From positions 39,000 through 102,999 of IMG/VR virus record IMGVR_UViG_3300044712_001292: 64,000 bases of DNA. One strand, 5' to 3'. Shown one piece after another: positions 52,527 to 60,469 of the stretch. The stretch is from a virus. Position 1 is the stretch's first letter. Every line of letters begins with the position of its first letter. A program made the translations under genes and the position numbers. The notes beneath the pieces are model-generated. The model was not told the origin of the DNA and searched no databases. It saw nothing but the letters and a program-made list of their open reading frames with translations.

Positions 52527-54265
52527 TGGCTATCTACCCGCCGGTTATCCCGGGCGTTGTAAACGGTGGGCCGGTCGAGGCCTCCTATACGAATCAGGCT
52601 GCGGTAGCGCTCGCTCAGCGGACCGACTGGCTGCGTGAGCAGCTGCTGGCGTTAACGACGTCCACGTCGACGTGGCTGCGTGGGCAGGCCATCCAACCCG
52701 GTGTTGTCGACGGCACTCCGGTCTACTTCGACAACGTCACCTCAACCTACAAGCCAGCTCAGGCAGCGGTCGACAACAACGACTTCGTGACTGCGGCCGC
52801 ATCTGCTGTCGTCGAGGGCATCGCTGTCAACGTGTCCGGTGGCGTAGCGGACATCGTTCTGGGAGGGCGCGTCTCGCTGACAACGCTGCAGTGGGCGGCG
52901 GTCTTCGATACTGCTATTTTCGGAACCGGTGAGGTGTTCCTCAGCACCGTAGCAGGCAAGATTTCGCTGGAGCCAGGCTCCCTCGGCATCTCTCTGGGCA
53001 ACATGCGTGCAGACGGCACGCTGATCCTGCGTGTACCGAACAGCGGTCCCTTCCTGGGGCACATCCACCTGCAGCGGTTCCTGTCAGGCAACCCGGCTGG
53101 TACCGTTGTAGATCCGCCGCCCGCTACCCCGCAGACGATCGCCGTACCGAATCCGGCTGTGCAGGGATGGCTGCCGGCTACAAACGTCTACTTCCCGGGG
53201 TACGTGGTCGGCGTGCAGATCCCTGTGGGCGCTGTGTTCGGCTATAATATCCAGCACCCCTCCGAGTCTGCGCTGCGCGACATCTTCCCGATGATTCCGC
53301 CGACGAACGCACAGTTCTCGCAGTCAGGTCTCATCCTCGGAGACAGCAAGGTTGTCGTCAACCAGTACGGCGTCTGGTGGATGGATAACAGCTACGGCAA
53401 CGCCCCGTGGCCGACCAACTACACTGCCAATCTGCCAGCGCCGGCTCCGGAGATAACGCTCTGGACGTCGCGGCTGACTGCCGACGTTTCGCTGTCTGAG
53501 ACGATCATATCCGAGCTCGTCAACGAACTCGCAAACGGTCTTCTCGCTTCACTCGGCGTAACCCGTATCATACCCGGTGACAATACACTTACGGTGTCAG
53601 GTCAGAATGGCGACAACACCAATGGGTGGTACGGGGCAGTGTCCATCTTCAACTCTGGCGTGAAGACAGCGCAGCCCAGCGGTGGTATCGGCATAAGCGG
53701 CTCGCTGGGCGCGGCCCCGCAGCTGCGTGGAAACGTCGTGCTTCGGAGCATCGCCTCGAGGCCTGCTCAGTTCCTCTACAACAAGTTCACCGCGCCCCAG
53801 ACGACCGATATGGTGCTGGCGACGACAAACGGTGTTCCGATTGGCGTGGATATGGGCCTCTACGCCCATGGTCTTGGCGCAAACGCAGCTGACTACATCG
53901 ACTTCATTCTGACGTCAGGGTCTGAGTTTGCTGTGGCCGAAGAGCTGTCGTTCACCCTGGACATCGCGCTTCTGGTCGACCGCCCCGTTGCCGCGCCGAC
54001 CAGCAAGACCTTCCAGCTGCTGTTCTATAGCGTGGATAACGGATCCCCGACCAGCTCGACTTCCCTGGTGCGGACGGAGGACATCACCGTCACCGACGGC
54101 ACGCCGGGCCAAGTGCAGCGGATCACGGTGTCTTCCTTCGCCGACGTCAAGTTGGGGGACAAAAAGGGCTGGATCCTGCGCATTCAGAACGGCATCGGCA
54201 TCAGCGCCCTGGCTGCTGGTAAGCTGCGGGTGCTGAGCGTGACCGCCAACCTGGTGGCGCCGTGA
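52526..54265 (+). CDS. Probable tail fibre protein
   Basis: 579 residues, Gly/Ser/Thr/Val-rich, low in Lys and Cys. N-terminal part (QAAVALAQRTDWLREQLLAL) is helical like fibre attachment domains. The middle has beta strands with aromatic clusters (VVNQYGVWWMDNSYGNAPW) suited to carbohydrate contact, and the C-terminal 170 residues form a beta domain (ELSFTLDIALLVDRPVAAPT). It is one of the longest tail genes downstream of the baseplate, the classic receptor-binding slot. Receptor unknown. Confidence 0.6.
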   Translation: MAIYPPVIPGVVNGGPVEASYTNQAAVALAQRTDWLREQLLALTTSTSTWLRGQAIQPGVVDGTPVYFDNVTSTYKPAQAAVDNNDFVTAAASAVVEGIAVNVSGGVADIVLGGRVSLTTLQWAAVFDTAIFGTGEVFLSTVAGKISLEPGSLGISLGNMRADGTLILRVPNSGPFLGHIHLQRFLSGNPAGTVVDPPPATPQTIAVPNPAVQGWLPATNVYFPGYVVGVQIPVGAVFGYNIQHPSESALRDIFPMIPPTNAQFSQSGLILGDSKVVVNQYGVWWMDNSYGNAPWPTNYTANLPAPAPEITLWTSRLTADVSLSETIISELVNELANGLLASLGVTRIIPGDNTLTVSGQNGDNTNGWYGAVSIFNSGVKTAQPSGGIGISGSLGAAPQLRGNVVLRSIASRPAQFLYNKFTAPQTTDMVLATTNGVPIGVDMGLYAHGLGANAADYIDFILTSGSEFAVAEELSFTLDIALLVDRPVAAPTSKTFQLLFYSVDNGSPTSSTSLVRTEDITVTDGTPGQVQRITVSSFADVKLGDKKGWILRIQNGIGISALAAGKLRVLSVTANLVAP

Positions 54266-54639
54266 CGTACTCAGCTACCATCCAGAAACAGGTAACGGCG
54301 TCGTACACGAGCTGTCCGACACTACCGGCCATCCTGCAGATGTCGGTTCAGAGCGTTGTCGGTTTCTTGGACCTCGGCCTGTTCGTCTACCGGATAGACC
54401 CTGATACGGGATCGGAAGCGTTCAGCCACGTAGCGACCGCCTGCGACCTGCAGGACTACCTCTATAATGGCACATCTGGTACGTTCGTCCGTAGAGCGTC
54501 GATGAGCAAGACCTACTTCGACGCCTCGGCCGCTAACGCCGGCATCGCGGAGATCGAGCTCGCGATTCAGAGCCTATGCAGCATCATGGAACAGATCAGC
54601 GTTCTATCGGCTCCGACAACCGTAACCATCAGTTCGTAG
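54262..54639 (+). CDS. Small fibre-region protein
   Basis: 125 residues from a GTG overlapping the fibre stop (GTGA). FLDLGLFVYRIDPDTGSEAF, FSHVATACDLQDYLYNG, KTYFDASAANAGIAEIELAI. Alpha/beta, no motif recognised. The coupling to the fibre gene suggests a fibre chaperone or tip accessory, as in many phages where a small gene follows the fibre; unproven. Confidence 0.5.
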   Translation: MTYSATIQKQVTASYTSCPTLPAILQMSVQSVVGFLDLGLFVYRIDPDTGSEAFSHVATACDLQDYLYNGTSGTFVRRASMSKTYFDASAANAGIAEIELAIQSLCSIMEQISVLSAPTTVTISS

Positions 54640-54688
54640 CCGTAGACCACGCGTACCTCGTCCGTCTAGCGCAGGATGATCGGTACGC

Positions 54689-54802
54689 GTGGATGTCATC
54701 GATACGGGCTCTTGCGACGTTCAGACCCGCGTCGACAGGCTGCTGCGGGAAAACGGCTATGCCACCTATACCGAACGAGGTGTTCGGTCGCATCGCCAAT
54801 AA
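54689..54802 (+). CDS. Possible 37-aa small ORF
   Basis: GTG-started frame coding VDVIDTGSCDVQTRVDRLL then RENGYATYTERGVRSHRQ. Codon use is like the surrounding genes (GTC, ATC, GAC, CTG), better than in the longer frame covering the same bases. No good ribosome-binding site. It overlaps 54759-54896 by 44 bases and may be the first part of one frameshifted or decayed gene. Confidence 0.3.
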   Translation: MDVIDTGSCDVQTRVDRLLRENGYATYTERGVRSHRQ

Positions 54803-54896
54803 CCCGGCATTCGTAGATGAGCTGCTGGTCTTGAAGGCCAAGCTCGGGGCTGATCGCCTGATCGTCAACGTATCTGGCTATCGAGACACCTTGTAG
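54759..54896 (+). CDS. Possible 45-aa small ORF
   Basis: MPPIPNEVFGRIANNPAFVD, then ELLVLKAKLGADRLIVNVSG. GGGA lies eight bases upstream of the ATG. The sequence is coherent and its codons are typical from GAGGTG onward, whereas the frame upstream of this ATG is not. Its 3' end overlaps that of the convergent reverse-strand gene by 19 bases. Could be a real small gene or the 3' part of a broken one. Confidence 0.35.
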   Translation: MPPIPNEVFGRIANNPAFVDELLVLKAKLGADRLIVNVSGYRDTL

Positions 54897-56074
54897 AGCG
54901 TCACCGTACGCCCGTCAGCCAGGCGCTTGACGTGCAGAGTCCCGCGAGACGGCGAGTAGTACGACATCGTGCACGACGGCGCCCCGCTCTCCGTCAGCTT
55001 GCAGCGGATATCCTGAGCGATCTCATCTCCAGCAGGTGCGGCCGCGTGCTCCTCTTCAGCACGCAGATAATCGTCCGGTGTTCCGAACTCCGGAGCATGC
55101 TTGACGACATGCGTGTCGCGGTTTTCGGGCGACGTCCACTCCGCAGACTTGTCCTGCTTACGAGCCTTCGCCTCCATCTCGTTGGCTATCTCGTGAGCCT
55201 GTGCGTACGGCATGCCTTGTGCCCGCATGAGAGACCGTTCCACGATCTCATGAAGGACGATCTTCCGCTTGTCGCTCTCTTGCAGGTCTTTCTCGACCCA
55301 GATCTGCTTCTTGGGGACGTAGTCGTTGGCCTCGCTGTTGCTACCGCCGATGAAATCGATGTCCTTCTTGTTACGGATCTGGTTGCCATCGACCTCGACG
55401 ATCTCGGTGCCATCGGGAAGCAGTTCTTTGGCAGACTTGACGAAAGGCACCTGTATGCCGATATCGCGTAGCTGGCCCAGCATGACCTGGGTTATCTCTT
55501 CGACGCGGTTATCGATCTCGTTAGACGACTCCTGCTTGCTCATCCACGACGCCGCGAACAACGCCGGATCGGAGGTCTCCTTCGTATTCGGAGGGATGTC
55601 CTTGACGAAGGAGAGGGTCTGTGGCGCGAATGAAATGCCTTCGTCATTGAGAACGACGCGGATGTACCGCTTGATCGGATCCGCCCAGCGGTCCTGCAGG
55701 CGGCTCACTGGAGCCGGGTCTGCCATCTCGATCTCGGTTACAGCCCACGCCACGTCGATAGCCGGTGGGATGTCACGGTACGACCCGACGCCACGACGGC
55801 AGAGCGCGTTGCAGACCTCATCGAACACCTCGACGTCCGTGTAAACCAGATCGGTCGTCAGAGCCGTTATCATCCCCATAAGCTGATCGTAGACACGACG
55901 GGGCATCTCCACGTCGTAGTCCTGCTTGATCTGCATCTGAATGGTCTCGCCCTCCCAATTGAGAGCCTCCGTACCATACGAACGCAGCAACAGGCTGACG
56001 AGAACGGTACCGAACGTCGGCTTTTCGCCGGTCAGGTACGGAGCAGCACGCCTCTTGTAAGTCGCGAGGATCAT
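54878..56074 (-). CDS. Protein with HEIVE metalloprotease-like motif
   Basis: 398 residues. Residues 270-305 contain KRKIVLHEIVERSLM followed by GMPYAQAHEIANEMEAKAR; this HExxE-x13-AHxxA block is familiar from phage proteins that carry a putative metal-binding peptidase-like domain. Upstream of it are VEKDLQESD and a Lys/Asp-rich beta segment. The N-terminal 150 residues are a separate helical domain (YGTEALNWEGETIQMQIKQD), resembling small tail or regulatory proteins. The C-terminus adds a short beta domain (GTLHVKRLADGRTVTLYKVS). Lies 17 bases downstream of 56091-57044 on the reverse strand, so they form an operon. Enzymatic activity is unproven. Confidence 0.5.
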   Translation of the reverse strand: MILATYKRRAAPYLTGEKPTFGTVLVSLLLRSYGTEALNWEGETIQMQIKQDYDVEMPRRVYDQLMGMITALTTDLVYTDVEVFDEVCNALCRRGVGSYRDIPPAIDVAWAVTEIEMADPAPVSRLQDRWADPIKRYIRVVLNDEGISFAPQTLSFVKDIPPNTKETSDPALFAASWMSKQESSNEIDNRVEEITQVMLGQLRDIGIQVPFVKSAKELLPDGTEIVEVDGNQIRNKKDIDFIGGSNSEANDYVPKKQIWVEKDLQESDKRKIVLHEIVERSLMRAQGMPYAQAHEIANEMEAKARKQDKSAEWTSPENRDTHVVKHAPEFGTPDDYLRAEEEHAAAPAGDEIAQDIRCKLTESGAPSCTMSYYSPSRGTLHVKRLADGRTVTLYKVSR

Positions 56075-56090
56075 GTCCGCGCGGACAGAC

Positions 56091-57044
56091 TTAGCTGAGG
56101 ATCTTGGACAGGACGTCCGCGTCCGTGCGGGGCAGCGTCGGCAGTACGTCGATCAGCTCGTCGGTCGACATGGTCGACAGCGCAGGGGATACCGCCGCGA
56201 GGGCTTCCTTCCGCAGTTGACGTACGTCGAGCTCGTGACCGTTGACCAGCGACACGGTGTACCGCTGCTCGTGAGCCACCTTGGTCAGCTCGCTGGCGAT
56301 GAGGGCGTCACCGATGGCTTCTTCGGGCAGGGTGCCCGTGAAGCCGGCTAGGGTGTCGTAGGTGTCGACCGCAGCACAGGCCACCTTGACGAAGTCAGGG
56401 TTCGACCGGAGAGACGGGTCGCTGTACGCACTCTCGATGACCTGAGCGACCTTCGCGAACGCCTCCGAGTTATCCGCCTGCAGCGACTGCTCACGCTCGA
56501 TCAGCAGGTTGTCGAGGCCATCCTCGTCGAAGGCACCGAGGGCGGCGGCCTTCTCGAGGTAGCGCTGGACGTACTCGGGCAGCACCACGTGGTGCTGAGC
56601 CGCCTTATGCAGCAGGTGCTGGGCGGCATCGTGCCGGATGTCGTAGGGGAAGCTCGTACGGCTGTCATAGAAGGCTATGGCAGCCGTTGTCGTCGAAGCC
56701 GGATCATAGGCAGCGAACTTACGCACGGTACGCGCGCCCTTGGCGTCATTGATGTCGATGCAGACCGCGTAATCCGAGTCGGTCAGCTCAGGTACCGTCA
56801 TCAGCTCCGCGTACTTGCTCTTCACACGCGCACACTCGTTCTCGATCTTCCAGAACCGGGCGTGGTGGATGACGTCTTCCATCTCCGATCCAGACGCCTG
56901 CTTGATCAGGGCCTTGACGAAGGAGACATAGGTTGACTCCTTGGTGCGGAAGTCATAGTTGCCATCCTCCGAGATCGAAGCGGACTTGACGAAGTCCGGC
57001 GCACCGGTAGCGCGAATGACCTTGGCGACAGAGGGAGTTATCAT
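56091..57044 (-). CDS. Hypothetical protein packed with Lys-x-Ala motifs
   Basis: 317 residues from the ATG at 57044. Helical. Nine Lys-x-Ala sites: FVKSASI, LIKQASG, VRKFAAY, LHKAAQH, LEKAAAL, FAKVAQV, FVKVACA, LTKVAHE and LRKEALA, the highest density in the window. An ordered N-terminal domain (YVSFVKALIKQASG, VIHHARFWKIENECARVKS) includes DSDYAVCIDINDAKGART. No family recognised. The start codon overlaps, on the opposite strand, the ATG of the primase-like gene in a shared CATG. If the motif is a protease site this protein would be extensively cleaved, like a core or internal head protein. Confidence 0.55.
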   Translation of the reverse strand: MITPSVAKVIRATGAPDFVKSASISEDGNYDFRTKESTYVSFVKALIKQASGSEMEDVIHHARFWKIENECARVKSKYAELMTVPELTDSDYAVCIDINDAKGARTVRKFAAYDPASTTTAAIAFYDSRTSFPYDIRHDAAQHLLHKAAQHHVVLPEYVQRYLEKAAALGAFDEDGLDNLLIEREQSLQADNSEAFAKVAQVIESAYSDPSLRSNPDFVKVACAAVDTYDTLAGFTGTLPEEAIGDALIASELTKVAHEQRYTVSLVNGHELDVRQLRKEALAAVSPALSTMSTDELIDVLPTLPRTDADVLSKILS

Positions 57045-59412
57045 GAGGCTAGACCCTAAGGCTATAGCTGCCCGTGTGGGGTTGAATGGCGAACGTCCTG
57101 TGCCTAGCATCGTAGATTGCCCGCTATGCCATTCCAGTGGGAAGTTCGAGATACGCTCTGTCAACTATGTCCAGTGCCGTGCCTGCGGATTCATCGGGGA
57201 CTTCCTCCAGATGCATGCCGCGGTTCGAAACGAGAGCCTTTCGGCGACGATAGCCTCCCTGACGTCATCCGGGCTGCTCGACATGCAGGGGACCGAAAAG
57301 GCGTACCTGGGGAACGAGGTCGTACAGAGTTGGCTTCGGGCGGTCGTTGAAGACGGGGCCGCTACCCTCAAGAACGGGGCGCCAGGCAGCTTTCTAGCCA
57401 TCCTGAGCCATTATAACTGCCGCCTGGGGGTTCAGATACCTGAATCGCTGTATCGGCACGCTATACCCCTGCTGCAGTCGCGATTCGATAATATCGAGTT
57501 CCCGCTCCCCGCCGAAGCCGATCCGGTCTTCCGGTGGTGGGGCAAGAACGGGGCTATCGCTCTGCCAACTTATGACGGGTCTCGTATTATAGGGTTCTGG
57601 TTAATCACCGTAAAAGGCAACAACTACCTCCCCATCGTCACAAGCAAGACAGGCGCTGCACTCGGCCGCATACCGTCGTTAGGGGACGACGCCGTCTTCG
57701 TGATCGATAACGCTATCGAGGCTCTGCGGCTGACCGTGTGGTCCTCAGTCCACTGCTCTCGGCCGTACGGGTTCGTCGTACCGGTGGGCCTGCAGGACGC
57801 TCTCGAGCACTATGCTGCCAAACGCGTCATCTACTGGAGCATGACCGACGACACGCGCTGGATCATGCGCTCGCGTCACTGCGCACATAACCTGGTTCTG
57901 CTGAACAGCTCCGTGGGTCGAGGGTCCGGTCCTTTCCCCTGCAATGGCGATTTCCCGCACTTCATGGATATCGTCAAGAACTCTGCGGTAAGCACCTATC
58001 ACGGTATTGCCAAGCACCTGCTCACCATCCCTCGTCGACAGGCAGGTGAGGCCATAGCCACAGAGCCGATCGAGCCTACGGACAGGGCCCGCATCATCGC
58101 GCAGGCTACAGGTGAAGATGCAAGGTTTCTGCAGCAACTGTTTTCATCGCAGTCGCAGACGGTCGTCGACTGGTGCGGTACGCCGGTCACCGAGACGACG
58201 CGCGGATGGGTTACAAAAGGCAAGCTGATCAGCGCGGTGATGTTCTATATGGACGAAGTGCGCCCGCACGACACGGGTACGGACGCCACGGTGACCGGGT
58301 CGGTCGTCTACGACGGAAAGTCGGTGGCCTTCCAGGAGAAGCTTTCGACGTTACGTAAGAACACGGCGCAGTGGCTTGAGAGCTTCGTCGTCAAGAAGTT
58401 TGGAGCTATCTGTTTCATAGAACGCGCATGGCGCCCAAGGCTGCTCGAACTGTCGCAGCGTTTCAGAAAACCGAACGCCGTTATGCCGGAACAGCGGTAC
58501 GGCTGGTCAGGCAAGACGCTGCGTATGCCGTTCTTCATCGTCGACGACAAGGACGTTACGCCATCATACGAGATTGTGGACGGTCCGCGCATACCGCTAC
58601 CGTCACCGCTGTCGGCCGCCGAGCGTGACGCCTTCCAGAGCGAGTCGTTCTGTAAGATATTCCTGATGCTGCTACGCAATATGTTGAAGGCCAGAGACGG
58701 GGCTTCACACGGGTGGCTCCTCGTGAATCAGCCAACGCTGATAGACCGCGTAGCCTACGCGCTTGGTATGGACATTCAGTTCAACCCGTCGGATGCGGTA
58801 CTGCTGATGCAGCGGACTGAGCCAGTCATTCGCCCAACCTCGTTGACCGATAGCGTCACGCGCGTACTAGCACAGCGGCCGACGCACGCGTTGATCAGCG
58901 TCGACACGGCTACAGCGAAGATAGCCCACATATTTCACAGCTGGCCTATCATGTCCGTCACATCAGCGGTCGAGTACCAGCCCCTGCGTGGTGTGTTCTT
59001 TGCCGTGCACCACAGCTTATCGCAGCCACGGACGATCAGAAACCACCGTGACTGCGCTGTACTCGTGTCAGAGTGCTTCGATGTGAAAGGCGCTCTGAAC
59101 TACGCTGGACTCGAACTCGATCGCGAGGTCCTGGAATCCGAACAAAGCACGGCGACTAAATTGATGCGGTTTCTCGTAGAGCAGCACCTGGCAGGGGAGC
59201 TGGAGGCTGTGCCTACTGCGGACGGCATACGGGTGCGTACCTCGGATGTCGTAACATGCGTGACTGGCACACAGGTTGAGGTGCCCCCTCTGAAGGACAT
59301 CACCCGTCAGCTGGCATCCGGGGAGTTCCTTGTTGGAAATACCGAGTCGGAGTGGGAGCTGAAGACCGCCATGTGGTCTTTCTACACCTCCCTCGTCATG
59401 GCTGCGCGTTAA
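57043..59412 (+). CDS. Zinc-ribbon, TOPRIM-like primase-type protein
   Basis: 789 residues from the ATG at 57043, which has GGGAG eight bases upstream; an in-frame start at 56959 would lie over the divergent gene. Residues about 26-48 are CPLCHSSGKFEIRS...YVQCRACGFIGDFLQM, a primase-like zinc ribbon. DDAVFVIDNAIEALRL near 217-232 is in the place and style of a TOPRIM core strand-loop-helix (EGxxDAL), though its acidic residues are not canonical. A later RYGWSGKTLRMPFF resembles the turn of DUF927-type phage primase/helicase companions, without a full Walker A. A DNA replication primase or related nucleic-acid enzyme is most likely; the C-terminal 300 residues are unassigned. Confidence 0.5.
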   Translation: MRLDPKAIAARVGLNGERPVPSIVDCPLCHSSGKFEIRSVNYVQCRACGFIGDFLQMHAAVRNESLSATIASLTSSGLLDMQGTEKAYLGNEVVQSWLRAVVEDGAATLKNGAPGSFLAILSHYNCRLGVQIPESLYRHAIPLLQSRFDNIEFPLPAEADPVFRWWGKNGAIALPTYDGSRIIGFWLITVKGNNYLPIVTSKTGAALGRIPSLGDDAVFVIDNAIEALRLTVWSSVHCSRPYGFVVPVGLQDALEHYAAKRVIYWSMTDDTRWIMRSRHCAHNLVLLNSSVGRGSGPFPCNGDFPHFMDIVKNSAVSTYHGIAKHLLTIPRRQAGEAIATEPIEPTDRARIIAQATGEDARFLQQLFSSQSQTVVDWCGTPVTETTRGWVTKGKLISAVMFYMDEVRPHDTGTDATVTGSVVYDGKSVAFQEKLSTLRKNTAQWLESFVVKKFGAICFIERAWRPRLLELSQRFRKPNAVMPEQRYGWSGKTLRMPFFIVDDKDVTPSYEIVDGPRIPLPSPLSAAERDAFQSESFCKIFLMLLRNMLKARDGASHGWLLVNQPTLIDRVAYALGMDIQFNPSDAVLLMQRTEPVIRPTSLTDSVTRVLAQRPTHALISVDTATAKIAHIFHSWPIMSVTSAVEYQPLRGVFFAVHHSLSQPRTIRNHRDCAVLVSECFDVKGALNYAGLELDREVLESEQSTATKLMRFLVEQHLAGELEAVPTADGIRVRTSDVVTCVTGTQVEVPPLKDITRQLASGEFLVGNTESEWELKTAMWSFYTSLVMAAR

Positions 59413-60409
59413 ACAGCGCTTTCATGAGCGACCGTGTAAACACTTCCGGGGTTCTGGCAGCGAAGGCTTCAGCGCCAAGGCATGTGCGTGTCGTATGACC
59501 CGGGACGTCTGATAGGAACGTTTGCAGCGCAAGCAGTATGTCGGTGGAGTTCGCCCTATAGCAGAGTGGGCCGTCCATCACAGCGTCATATGCCGACATC
59601 CCTATGGTGCAGTTGTACTGATCGGAGAATACCTCGTAGACATGCGCCTTGAGCGTAGCCGTCACCAGGTGTCTCGACAGAGCATATGCGACGTCCCAGG
59701 GCCAGTAGGTGCATGGCTTCAGGGAGAGGTATATGTCAGCGGCATCCCAGGCCAGCCGAGAGGTCGTGAAGGCGACGCGAGACGAATCGATGTTATGCAT
59801 GCCGATACGGGTCGCATGGCGCTGGTCCTCCGAACCCAACAGTAGCGCGTTCATATGCTGCGTACGTGCCAGCGCAGCACAGACACTATCAGCGTATTCC
59901 GCTTCAGCGAGAACGACGGGGGCTCGGTGATCCCAGTGAGGCGCGAGTAGCTGGCGTATCTCCGTGCGGTTTATGGTTGTATCGTGCGCCTCCGGATAAC
60001 CCCATGGTACGACCGTCGCAGCTTCCACCGTCGTACCGTAAGCTATGCCGAGAGCGGCACCCGTGAGCTTCGTAGGGACCGCAACGCGTTCCACCTTCCC
60101 CGGGCCGTACCAGCTCATGTGTTCAACGGCGACGAAGTTGGAACTGCATAGGACGTAGGCACCATACACGAGACTGGGGACAATGGGCTGCCGGTGCAGG
60201 AAGTCCGGGTCGCCAATAAGCAGAATATGTGATACCCCCTCCACGGGCTCTCCAGACTGTCGGCGTGAGCAGCCTTGGATACCAAGATCCTCACCGTTGG
60301 TGACGTACGATACTGACGAGAAGTACCCCCGTAGGTGGGGAGCGATGGCACGAGTGAAAACATGCCCCAGTGCGGGGGCCTCTACGATGCATACGGCGGG
60401 TGACGTCAT
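59396..60409 (-). CDS. GT-B-like glycosyltransferase
   Basis: 337 residues from the ATG at 60409 (a GTG at 60430 is the alternative, closer to a TATAC box). N-terminal Rossmann half: VCIVEAPALGHVFTRAIAPH, HILLIGDPDFLHRQPIVPSL, VVPWGYPEAHDTTINRTEIR. C-terminal half: APVVLAEAEYADSVCAALAR, AADIYLSLKPCTYWPWDVAY, then ATLKAHVYEVFSDQ and CYRANSTDILLALQTFLSDV, the order of a GT4-type GT-B enzyme including an ADIYLSLxxxExWPxDxAYAL sugar-nucleotide region. Its 3' end overlaps that of the primase-like gene by 17 bases. Target unknown; it could work with the OGT homologue or on cell-surface glycans. Confidence 0.6.
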   Translation of the reverse strand: MTSPAVCIVEAPALGHVFTRAIAPHLRGYFSSVSYVTNGEDLGIQGCSRRQSGEPVEGVSHILLIGDPDFLHRQPIVPSLVYGAYVLCSSNFVAVEHMSWYGPGKVERVAVPTKLTGAALGIAYGTTVEAATVVPWGYPEAHDTTINRTEIRQLLAPHWDHRAPVVLAEAEYADSVCAALARTQHMNALLLGSEDQRHATRIGMHNIDSSRVAFTTSRLAWDAADIYLSLKPCTYWPWDVAYALSRHLVTATLKAHVYEVFSDQYNCTIGMSAYDAVMDGPLCYRANSTDILLALQTFLSDVPGHTTRTCLGAEAFAARTPEVFTRSLMKALFNAQP

Positions 60410-60469
60410 ACGCTTTACTAACCCCCACACGGGGTATAGTCAAGCAGTGTAATACGGGGGCGTTTTTGC

